Source: Desmodesmus armatus (Eukaryota > Chlorophyta > Chlorophyceae > Sphaeropleales > Scenedesmaceae). Taken from it: a DNA stretch of 64,000 nucleotides. The notes under the pieces were generated by a model that did no database searches, had not been told where the DNA came from, and worked only from the letters and a program-made list of their open reading frames with translations. Both the position numbers and the translations under genes were made by a program. Of the stretch, positions 50,901-61,665 are shown in pieces. Numbering within the stretch: position 1 is the stretch's first letter; each line of letters begins with the position of its first letter. The DNA is taken from NCBI GenBank assembly GCA_007449985.2, contig VIIQ02000059.1, forward strand, positions 372,001 through 436,000, given 5' to 3'.

Positions 50901-52157
50901 GGGTATCCCAGGTATCACCTGTCCTGGACTTGATAAGGGCGTGGCAAGTACTGATGATACCCCATACAATGGCCATGCTGCCCATCCAAAGCCTCGCACC
51001 AAACCGCATGGTCATGCAGGTGCTGGGCAGCATCGCCACACCAAAACCTGCACACAAGCAGCACACAGACATACCATTGCAAGGGGTTTGAACTGCTGGG
51101 TCAAGGGCCTCACACTTGTCATACATGCAAGCAAATGGTCCAGCACACTGCAATACATGCAGCGTTTCAGGCACACTTGCGATGTGCAACATGAGTGCTA
51201 CGGGATGCAGTAGACGAGACTGGCTGGCCCTTGCTGCTGCTGAGCTGCCAGTTGACTGATAAAGTAAGCTGCACAGTACCTGCATAGTACAGTCCTCCTC
51301 CAATTCCATACTCCAAAGTGCTGAAGCCCAGCTGCTGGTTCAACCTGCGGGTGAACAGCACATCAGTGGATCACAGAGCATCAAAAGATACCTTGCTGAC
51401 TTCATGGCAAGGATGTGCCCTGCCCGGGTGTCAAAGTATTGCTTTCCCCACCCCACTAAAACCTTCACGGCACATGCACACCCGGCCACCCACATTCTGC
51501 GGACAGACGGTGCAGGAGTGTTTCAAAAATGTGCTGGCTATCGTCTGTCACGGTGTGGTGCATCACATCGTGACCGACGATAGTCAGCACATCTTTGAAA
51601 CACTCCTGCAGCGTCTGTCCCGCGAAGGCTGTTGCCACATATACTGAACCGATACAGGCACACTCCCCTGTCGGGGTGCCTTCACCCCCCCCCCCCCCCC
51701 CCCCCCCAACCCCTCCCCACCCCAGCATGAGTGTGCTTGCCAGGCTGGTGCACAACATACCTGATAGCGGCGAAGTTCACGTTGCTTTTATCCAGATATG
51801 CCATGATTGCAATGAGAAATAAGATGGGTAACACAACGCTTGATACCCTGCAGGGCAAAGAAGCAGAATCAGCACAGCAGTAGTACTCCAAGCTGGAGCA
51901 GTAGCAGTAGCATCTGGAACAACCAGGCGATCGAGGGGCAGGCGCATTGATGCAATAACGTAGCCATTGACAACATCGCATTTGTGATTGTGCAGAAGAG
52001 GTGACGTTCCAAGGCTTTCAACCTTGGCTTCGACACCGTTGTACACCTACTTGCGCAGTGCCCTCTTCTCCTGCTCGTCTGAAAATTCTGTAGTTTCGAC
52101 GCCATGATGAACCAGACTGTCAAAATGCAAAACAACCTCTGGCTTTGTTGCAGCCAT
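47955..52157 (-). CDS. MFS transporter, anion:cation symporter (ACS) type
   Basis: Nine exons: 52051-52157, 51761-51847, 51280-51344, 50919-51047, 50390-50483, 50039-50152, 49531-49663, 48641-49142 and 47955-48328. Phases agree; 534 aa. After a 36-residue cytoplasmic start (MAATKPEVVLHFDSL) come membrane helices. The segment MAYLDKSNVNFAAI and later GLYYAGFGVAMLPSTCMTMR with GARLWMG match ACS-type permeases such as fungal allantoate or bacterial tartrate transporters. LRCLLGLAEAAG, MPFTVVVLSQIVSG, LFIVEGIPSVLLG and a central loop (HLRVHGCPEKAEEARHPP) follow in the expected order, then the second six helices. The C-terminal tail is acidic (KDAAQHEELQDSG). ACS proteins move small organic anions with H+ or Na+. 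The substrate cannot be told. Intron 2 contains a long hairpin. Confidence 0.9.
51501..51620. ncRNA. Intronic long hairpin, candidate small-RNA precursor
   Basis: Arms of about 55 bp (51501-51555 and 51566-51620) are reverse complements with about 5 mismatches and a 10-base loop. It sits in intron 2 of the MFS gene and does not copy any exon in this window. In Chlamydomonas, miRNA precursors are often long intronic hairpins. The shape fits, but expression and processing cannot be judged from sequence. Confidence 0.5.
51679..51708. repeat. Poly-C tract
   Basis: About 28 nearly uninterrupted C bases in MFS intron 2. Confidence 0.85.
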
Positions 52158-55100
52158 GTCGCTGCTTCCAACTTGGCACTGCCAAGATCTGCTCAAGCAG
52201 GGCTCAAATTCAGCATAAGATTGAGTTCATTGCTCTGTTGTAGCAGTGATTGACTGTTTCGCTGGCACTTGGCCTTTCTGCTTCTGGGGTATCAATCCTC
52301 AAACCCCAAACCCAACTACCAGAAGCAAAACCTCTGTTTAATGATTTGATGACTGATGGATCGGAGACTGACGGCACTGTTACCAAATCCATGCCAGTGG
52401 GTAACAGGCTGCAGAAGACGGGACACCTGGGTCTGGCACCTGCCACAGTTTGTGTGCGTATGTGGGTGGTGGGGTGCGTGGGGGGGTGTGGAGGGTCCTC
52501 ACACCATAGACAACGGGCCCCTGGCAAGTTGTCCAGCAGGTGCACGGCTCTCAACACCATTGATGGAGACCAACCAAGCTGACCTGGGCGACTCGCACGT
52601 TCGTTTGGCCTTTTGCCTTGGCGCTGTGTTGATTCCTTCCTGGTTCCTATCCTGCTGACATGGATTCAGCTGCGGACGTACAGCAGGCATGAACACAAAA
52701 TTGCAGAATCAACTGACTGCAGTGGACAAAGTCACAATGTGCACAATGGTACCTGACGGTTTGATTACACACTCCACAGTATTTGACGAACAGTTCCCTA
52801 CAGACGCCACCTCCTACAAGTGCAGCATGTCGCTTGCCCTGATACAAAGGCAGACCAACCACCCTGCAAAAGAAAGAACGCATGCACACCCATAAGACAT
52901 CCTGCCACCGCTGCATTTGAGGCACCCCGACTGCTGCACGCACAAACAGCCGATAGAAGCACACAGGGGTGTGCCACACACGCACACATGGCACAGCACA
53001 CTGATGATGGGGCCCCATGGCCGGAACAACTGCAACCCACCAAAGCCCACACACAGATAGATACACAGACGAGGGCGACCCAGCAAGGCAGGCACAAATG
53101 CATGTGCGCCTCAGCCAATCCTGCAACACATGATACACACGCCCACACACCAGACACACGTGAAGCACAGCTCAAGCACAGCTCAAGAGACCCAGGCAAG
53201 CATGCATGCACGCACAAGGCGCAAACACCAAAAGACAGAGGACAGCCCGCCAGAGCTGCTGACGGGAGTGTTGTGTAGTTGGTACAACGCTGCAGCAACG
53301 GATCAACGCGGCCTCCAGGGAGTGGAGTTGCCAACTCCACTCTGTAAGCGGCTTACAAAGCAAAGCTTACCACGAGGGTCAATAGTACACCTTGGGATGG
53401 TGGCAGACTGACTCAGGGCCCAAGCATGCTTCCAGGCATACATACAAATCAAGCACGCTTTGCACACATTTTCAACGCACCCAGACAGTGACTTGGCCCA
53501 CAACAGACAGCGACTTGAAGCTCCCGCCCAGATCAACCCTCTTCAAAATGCATCCCATTCAGCTGGGTCCACCTGGGGCAACATGCAATCAACACCGTCT
53601 GAAAGGACGTGCCTGCATAAGGTCCCTCACACACACACCTCAAAAGCCACACATTCCTGTCCACACATGCACTTCAGTACAATGGCAGCCTTCACACATT
53701 TCAGGCATCTACACGCGGAAGCAGTCTTGCAGCACAGCATGCGTAGTAAGGCCTTGCAACCATCAACCACAAACCCAACAAGGCACGCTAGTGTGAAAGC
53801 AGTGTGCAACCACACATGACAGCCATATACTGTATGCAAGTCCTGCACACCAGCTCCCAATGTCCTTCATGTGGGGTCGAGCTGCACAGGGGTCGGAGCC
53901 GCCCTGCCACCCCCTGTCACAGCGCAGCCTGTCGGCCCAAGTCCTGCATAGTGCATACAGCCAATTGGCCTGCCACGCTGATACCTTACAGTCGCACACC
54001 TCAAAGCCACCTTGCGGTCAAACACCTGAAAGCCAACTCTTTGGTGGGTTGGTCTTGCTGAGCCATCCCATGCATCTATGGTCCTGCCCCTGCCGCATGT
54101 CTTTCCAGCACGCAGGTACCCATGCAGTTTGTACTACTGCTCTCCACACAAAGGAGGCGTGCCGGGGATCAGCACGCTCGCATCAATGCCAAAAAAGCCC
54201 AACCCAGAATGGTGCCGCAGCCAAGGCTGATGTTGTACAACAGGCAAGCCAGGCTGCAATGAGTCAGCCACAGCTTACACAGCTCTCAAGGGGCAAGTGT
54301 GTAGAACGCATACCCCCGCAGCAACACTGATGCTGCCAACAGTCGTCAGAAGTGACTGGTGTGCAAGTCTCACGGTCACACGACAGTGCACGGTGTGGTG
54401 TCAAAAGCGGAGACTCCCAACAAGCCACACAACAGGCCAGCACAGCTGCCATCCTACCAGCAACAGCCCACACCTGCACCTACATAGTGGTATCAATACC
54501 TGGTGCTGGCAGACTGCATGGACTGCAGCCGGTATCCTGCCACGAACTACACCACATCTCCCTTGGGAACAGCAAATGGGTCGGTCTCTCGAGCAGCAGC
54601 ACACACCCCAGAGTCAAACCAGTAGTGATCTCACAGGGTCAAAACAGGAACTCTCGTGCTGTGGACGGTGCGTTGACCATTTCACCGCTGCAGTCTCAAA
54701 AGAGAGGGCAGCACTCAGCACAACCACAAATATGACCCAGGAGTTGTAGTGCAGGAAAGCAACTGTGTCGGTATGCTGTCATCTGGAGATCTACACAAGC
54801 ATGGAGACATGCACACCATGTTGGCGGCTGCATCAGCAGCAACCTCAACAGGCATGCAGCAGTCAAACAGGGCACCAGTAGATATACGCAATGTGGTGCT
54901 ATATGGATGTAGCAGATGCTGCTTGAAAGCCAGGCAAACCAGCACCAGGTCCTGTCTTGAAAAGGGCATCAAACTGAAGAACCCATACCGATGCCACTAC
55001 ATGCGTCACTCGCAAATAAACCACAAAAAGAGCCAGCACCAAAGAGACCGTGGGACCTTTATATCCCTAGACAGCAACCAACATACTCCAGCTGAAAATG

Positions 55101-57520
55101 TCTATTGCTGCTTGCAAAGGACGTCACAAGCTGTAATGATGGGCTTGCCTGGATGACATGTTGTGTAACTTGTTGTGCCGCTGCGCTACACCGTGCAGCC
55201 AACGTGCTTGGACACTCACAACATGTAGGCAGGGGTGACCCAGTGATCTGTTGCAGGACAGTGCACGCTTCCAGGTGCACCGCAAGCAAGACTGGTAGAC
55301 CCTCTGACAAGGAAAGAGTTGCTGCAGTTGCATGGCACCTGCCTGACAGCAGGGAGCAAGCTTCATTTTGCCTTCAAAACGCGCTGCAGGAAAGCTGCAA
55401 AACAGTGCTGATCAGCCTGCGGTTGCTGCAAGTCTGTGGTACAAGCCCACTGATCGCATCAAAGACTGCAGCATCAAGAGATGCTGTGCTTGGATGTGCA
55501 TGCTGCAGCATTTGCGCGCCACCGGGCACAAGCAGACTGTGAATATCACCGTCCATCATTCAGCAAGCCAGCACACTTGTGTGCTTACAGCATGCCTGCG
55601 CAGCATGCACGATCGGTCGCGGTATATAACCGCCCATAGCCTCTCAGATTTGAACCCCAAGCGCTTCACATCTTTTTAACCGGCACACGCGTGCTGCAAC
55701 AACCTTTACTCCAGCATACCACTGCTGTATGGATTGTGCCGCCCCCATCCACCCCACTGCCAGGGGACATAAAGCAACCACAAATACCCCGCTAGCGCAA
55801 AAGCAAGCTCAAAACCTAGCACAATCCAGATGACTTCTCAGCCGCAACCAAAACCCTGGGCATCCATTGAAGGAGAGTCAGGAGCCCTGCCAAAACAAGA
55901 CACATCACGCGGTGTCAACCAACAGTGGCTGGCATGGGATCAACACGTAGGTCTGCCACCAGACAGCATCAATAGGGAACACAGCAAGCAGGGCTGGCAA
56001 TTTGCGCAGGCAATAAACTAGCCGCCGCAAGGTGCTGATGTGCAGCTGTCATTGCGAGTAGAAAAACGTCCTGTTGTTGCAACGGGGCCCGCTGCTGGCT
56101 AGCTCATGCCATCCTGCGTTGCACCAACCCTTGCGGGACCACACCATCCTCTTGTAGCACGCATGCATGAGTTGAAAGGGTGGCGGGTCGTATGGTACAC
56201 GTGCGGACGGACGGTTGTCGGCCCTGCCTCAAGGACAAGGCTGCCCTTTCACACCTGTCCCCAACCGTCACCGCACCGCTAGCTGCTAACGCAGCAAAGA
56301 AAACCCAGGAGTGCAAGCTGCGCGCGCGCCGCTGCACGTATGTCTCCACTGTGCGCAGGCAGGAACATGCGGTCAAAGGCCAGCACAGACGCCAAGTGAC
56401 AGTGGTCAATCAGTGTTGCAGCACAGCCCTGTACAAACACGCAAACAAGGTGCCAACATAGGCTACACAATGCCTGGCCGTTGTTGTTTCGACAATGCCG
56501 GTCCCATGCACCAAGCCGTGTCAAATCAGAAAATGCCCTGTGAGAAATAAAAGGGCAGGAGACCTTGGCACCAGTCCTTTGGTCCGGCAATCAACGCCAT
56601 CATGGTGCCACAGAAGGCGAAAAAGATCTGACAAAGCAAAGATCCTGCACCAAAGATCCCTTTTGCTCCAGGCCACACAGCAACAGCCAGCAGACGCTGT
56701 CGGCCCATCATACACACAGATCCCTCTCACAGCCACACACATACACCAACCTGTGAACGCAGCATCACCATCCACTCAATAGAAACAAGCGCGGCGGCTT
56801 CCAGGGCTGACTGTGTCGAAAGCATGCACCTCGCTCATAAGGCCAGCAAGAGGGACATGTCTGATTGGTGGCTCAGTGTCAGGATTGGGGCTCCCAATCC
56901 TGACACTGACCAGACCCAACATGTCTGCACTGCACTGTAATGGTCCGGCAGTTGAGGTGCCCACTTACTAATCACCACACCCAACCTCTTGCTGTTGCCG
57001 TAATACTTGCAGCACAGACTTCAGAACGTCATCCAGACTCACTTTGACTCCCACACAGCACTTTCGACCTGCTTCCGCACCCACACTCCCTTTTGTCAAT
57101 ACAACACAAACAGCCGACACAGACGGACCCTCAGCACCGCACTCAGACACTCAAAACCTCAAACTCAGCCTCACACCGTCACAAACCACCGCTGCTGTCA
57201 CAATCCAAGGGTACAGGAGGGACACAAGTGCGCAGCCAGGATGGGCTCTCAGCACTTGCAGGGAGAGGTGGTTGGTGTTGATACATGGTGTGTCTCTGCT
57301 GTGGCACATCTCTCACAAAAACCACCTCTCACAGTGCAGGTTGCGTGCAACTGCTTGGGTGGTGGGTGCTACTTGGCTCTTTCTGTCATACAGAGCCGCA
57401 CACGCTGCGCGCCGCTGCTGCTGCCTGCGTTTGCTACGCTGCAAGGGCAGCTGCTAGTCACCGCTGCTGCCGCTGAGACTGTTGCCGATGCCTTCAGCCG
57501 GCTGACAACACTTCAGGCGG
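52158..57520. other. Gene-poor, C/A-rich stretch between MFS and GATA genes
   Basis: No exon chain with plausible splice sites and phases was found on either strand. The + strand is persistently C/A-rich, as expected if much of it is transcribed from the minus strand (a GATA 3' UTR running down from 57520, or a long noncoding RNA). It contains a 17-bp-arm perfect hairpin (56873-56909), a 10-bp-arm hairpin (53321-53341), a TATATAA box at 55623, and a 63-codon + frame (55830-56021, starts MTSQPQPKPW) that could be a small gene but has no support. Minus-strand frames near 56279-56640 look mildly protein-like without a recognisable family. Confidence 0.4.
56873..56909. repeat. Perfect 17-bp-arm hairpin
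   Basis: Arm tcagtgtcaggattggg at 56873-56889 pairs with 56893-56909 around a 3-base loop. Confidence 0.9.
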
Positions 57521-60412
57521 TCATATCAACGCAGGAGAGCCGCCGGTCGCGGCGGCAGCACCGTTGTTGTCAGCACCCGTGAACATGCCAGCTATCGCGG
57601 CCAGCTCCTGCAAGCTGCCCAGCAGCTGCGCGTCCTGAATCTGGACGTCAGGCATGACAGCAACAGGCGCTGCTGCCGGTGCTGCCAACTGCGCAACTGG
57701 CAGTGCTGCTGGCGCAGCCACTGCTGCTGCATGCAGCAACTGGTGACACTCAGGCCCCAGCTCCTGCTGTGCAACAGCAGCAGCAGTGTCAGCCTCAGCC
57801 TGTGGCTGCTGTGGCAGCAGCTCAGTAGGCTCGGCAGCATCAACAGCACACAGCGCATCAACAAAGTGACCAGCAGTGATGGCCTGTACAGCAGCATCAG
57901 CACCACCCATAGCAGCATCAACACACCCGCCGACAGCACCAACACCAGCATCACCACCGACACCATCCACCACCAAAGGCTCGACAACCAGCTCCCCTCC
58001 TGCACCAAGCCCTACACCAACCTCCCCTCCTGCCTGCTCAGCCTTCACTGCACCTGCTGCGTCAGCAGCAGTAGCCGCCGCCGCTGCAGCAGCAGCAAGC
58101 CCTGCCAGGTTCACCATCGGCATGCCCTGCTGCTGCTGCTCAGGCGCCGCAACGCTGACCTCATTCTGCACCTGCTGCATCTGTTGTTGCTGCAGAGAAG
58201 CAGCGAGAAGGTCCAGGTGCGACAGAGCCCCTGAGACCTGCCCTCCTGCAGCCAGTCTGCTGGCCAGGCTGGCAGACTGCTGCTGCTCCTGTGCTGCCTT
58301 CAGCAGCAGGCTGTGCTCCGAGTTCAGCACGCCCACGTACGAGTGCAGCCGCTGCATTGCGTTGCGTGCGGTGGCCTGCGCGGTTAGCGCTGCCGCCTGC
58401 TTGTCGCGCAGGATCTGCAACGCATGCGAAGACGGTTGGCAGCACCAGAAAGGGGACACACATGTCAGCGTAAAGATGTATGCTGATGTTCGCATGCTGT
58501 GCTAGATGAACAGCTCCGGCAGCATAGCAGCCTATCAGGGAGCGCTGCTCCAGCACACCGCCCATAGCCCTGCCCCCTCTCCCATCCCCACAGTCTCACC
58601 CCGTTCCAACCAACTGACCGACAGGACTCAACTCAACCCTCAAACCTCAATCGCCTTTGCAGCACAAGGGTCATTCAAGTTCCCAACCCAGTTTGAGCAA
58701 GGCCCACTGCAGACATGCAAGTACAGGGGTGATAATGTACGACTGCTAACAAAACCCATTACACCCGCCCCAGCATCAACCCACCTGCTCCACAGCCTCC
58801 ACTGCAGCTTCAGCAGCAGCCTTGCTGCGCTGGGCCTCAGAGGCCAGCTCATTCAGCTTGATCACCTCCAACAGCTCCTCAGGAGCCACATAGCGGGCCA
58901 TAACCGCCATGCCAGGACCCAGTAGGTACATCACCTCATCCTCAAGGAGCCCCTCTGGTACCGCAGCAGCAGCAGCGGCCGCTGCCGCGGCGTTGCGCTG
59001 GCGCACGGACGCCGCCGCGCGCGACGGCGACGCGCGGGCGCCCTGCCTGCGACCAGGGCTTCTGCTGGCAGCTGCCGCACCAGCTGTTGGCGCGCTGCCT
59101 GCCGCGAGCTGAGCAACAAACTCGCGCATGGCGGCCTTGCCGGCCGAGGATGTAGGCTGCAGATCCATCTCGGAGCCAGGCTGCTGCTGCTCCTGGTCTC
59201 CAGAAGCTGCTGACATCGACAGCAGGTTTGCAACCGCTGCTGCCTCCTCGTCAACTGCTGCCCCTGCCGCAGCGCTGCCGTCATTGCCGGCGGCTGCGGC
59301 GGCTGCTGCTGCACCGCCGTAGCCCTCTGCGAGGCTGGCCTCCATCTGCTGCTGGCTCTGCAAGCAGGCGGCCTGCAAGAGCTCGTCAGCATCACCAGTA
59401 GCTGTACCTGCACCCAGGCCCTGCAGGTGTGCAGCGGCAGCAGCGGCCATGGCCGCTTGGAGCTGCTGCTGCTGCTGCTGGCGCTGGCGGCGGCTGCCTG
59501 CGTCGCCACCGGCTGCGGCTGCTGCTGCTGCATCTCCTGCTGTCTGGTGGTCTGCAGGGCTCCAGGAAATCTCCTCGCCCGAGTCTGTGGGTTGCTCTCT
59601 CCACCCATGCTGCCCTTGGCTGCGATGGCTGCAATGGCCTTCTGTACTGCAGAGCCAAGGGCTGGGGCAGACATGGCTGCGGCTGCTGCAGGGTCAAAGG
59701 GGTCGTACTCGGGCACGTGGTTGGGCGCAGCCTGCATGCTGTTGGCTTTGCGGCCGCGGCCGCCGACCTGCCCTGCACGTGCCTGTCGCTTGGCTGGTGG
59801 GGGGCCCACATCAAGGTTGCCAGCCAGCAGCTGGAGTGTAGTGGCCAGCTCGATTGACTCCTGAGCAGCGATAAGGAGAAGAGCAAGGGCAACAGCAACC
59901 ACGAGAAGTCAGCTTGGTGCTGATGTGACCAGTCCCCAAACCCTTGACTGTTGCTACTCAGAGCACTCCTGCTGCTACCACACATGGCATTCAGGGTGCT
60001 AAACACATGACTTTGGCATGAGGATGTGTGCTGGGGTGCAGCAAGGGTAGCAGCTGGCAGTTCTGCAGGAAAGCAGCCAACTCACCGTCCTGGCTGCTGC
60101 TGAGGACTTCTTCTTGCCGGAGCCTCCGGCAGGGTGGGCCACCTGGCTGGGGTTCTTGCCCTGCTGCTGTGCCTTGATAGCCCTCACTCGTTTCACCCCA
60201 CAGGCGTTGCACAGGGTTTTGGGTCCGTAGGGCCCCTCACGCCACTGTGGGGTGCGGGTGGTGCCGCACTGCATGCAGGCCTTGATCTTGCCTGTGCTGG
60301 GCTCTGTCTGCTGCTGGTACTGCTTGGGCTGCCGAGGCCCCCTTGCAGCAGGGCCAAAGGCAAAGGGCGGATCGCCCGTGTGCTGATCGAGATCACTGTA
60401 GCTGCGCTTCAT
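57521..60412 (-). CDS. Plant-type GATA zinc-finger transcription factor
   Basis: Exons 60086-60412, 58785-59860 and 57521-58414 give about 765 aa. The GATA finger is CMQC-x18-CNAC (60240-60310), with TPQWREGP between the pairs. This is the CX2CX18CX2C form of plant and algal GATA factors, followed by a basic stretch ([14 protein letters not shown]) that should touch DNA. Downstream are Ala/Gln/Ser-rich activation-like regions, a VPEYDPFDP segment and a helical segment ([20 protein letters not shown]). The ATG at 60412 is the first in frame, but an AG acceptor lies just upstream at 60435 and the frame is open to it, so an upstream coding or leader exon is possible. Exon 58785-59860 is 1076 bp, one base short of keeping phase; reading is restored by one base near 59588. 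Nuclear regulator; targets unknown. Confidence 0.87.
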
Positions 60413-60430
60413 CTCTGTGTAGGGCTCCAC

Positions 60431-61665
60431 TTTGCTGCAGGGACAGCCACCCAGGCAGACAGGGAGGGAGAGGCAGCAGAGCAGGGCGGCTCACGTCAGC
60501 GACATACAAAGCAAAGAAATGGATCAGTCCGATGCAGGTGCCAGTGTCAGAGGGCGGGTGGTGTGACCGGTGGCGGTGGGTGGTCTCCCAGGGAGATCTG
60601 CGATCGCTGATCAAACGCTTGGCAACCTTCTGTCTGCAGGCACACCCGCCCTGTCCGACTGCACTGATGCCTGACGGTGGATACAGCCAGTACTGGATCG
60701 TGCCAATTGCGTCCTGCGCTGCTGCAAACAAGAGCTGCTGGCTGCCGCTGCTCCCAAAACACGGCTGCACATTGCACGGGGGCCTTCACCGACACCACCA
60801 AGTAATACATGATGATATTGTGGTGGCTGCTTGCAGCTGCGGGCCTTTAATGAGAAAGTGGTGGCAAAAGTGGGTCTGAGATCCTGGGTCGCCCCGCTGA
60901 GCCACGGCTGGTGACAGGCTGGGCCTCAAAAAGCACTAACGAATGCAACAACTCTCTGAAGCTCACCTTTCGTGACGCGGAGTGTAGAGGGACTCTCAAA
61001 GGCCTCAAGCAGAGCGAAAGAGCAGCAAAGAACGTAAAGCTTCTTGGAATGGCACAAAAAGTTACAATTGCCAATGAGCAATTGATAGGGAGACCAGCTT
61101 GGCAAGGCAAAAGATTTCTCGGCTCACCTTAGGTCTTGGACAAAACCTGTTGAGAACGATTCATCCAGCGGACAAGGTGAAGAGATTTGAGCTCACCCAC
61201 GCGTATGCACATGTGGGTGGTGCACGCTCGCTGCGGTGATTTGGGATCCTAGCCAGCCGCTTGCAATCTCACAGTCAGGCCTTGCTGGTGTGGGTGCGTT
61301 CGGGCGGACAGCGAGGCCGCCATTGTCTGGGTTGTGTACGTGGCAATGGGTTAATTGCGAGCGCTGCAGGTGTTCTGCATAAGGAATTGTTTCCTGGTCC
61401 TGTTGCGCGGCTGAGAATTTTGATCTGCTGCTATTTTGGTGCCGTGAGCTATCGACCATCCAGCAGCTGCTCCCAGCATTTGCCAATTTGGGTATTTGTT
61501 CACGCTACGAAGCAACGACACATGGCGGAGTGCAGCATGGCTGGCCAGGGGCACCTTGGGCGCACCCCACTCACCAACTCTGGCCTGGAGCAGGGATCTG
61601 CAGGGGCCGTGGAAGGAGAACTTTTACATAGCACAAGTTCCAAAACGGCACTGCACACGAAGCAT
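60431..61665. other. GATA upstream region and aminopeptidase 3' flank
   Basis: Two minus-strand genes lie in tandem, so this holds the 3' UTR of the aminopeptidase (TGTAA complement at 61624-61628) and the promoter, possibly with a leader exon, of the GATA gene. No reliable coding exon was seen. Confidence 0.4.
61624..61628 (-). terminator. TGTAA polyadenylation signal of leucyl aminopeptidase (candidate)
   Basis: TTACA on the + strand (TGTAA on the minus strand) 38 bp past the stop codon; a short but possible 3' UTR. Confidence 0.4.

Noticed and set aside
52798..53340. 180-codon Cys-rich minus-strand frame
   Set aside because: It comes from TG-rich low-complexity sequence, with no start context, splice sites or family resemblance.
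56279..56775. Two minus-strand frames with hydrophobic segments (FFAFCGTMMALIAG)
   Set aside because: No linked exons, family or start could be found; kept only as a remark in the gene-poor stretch.
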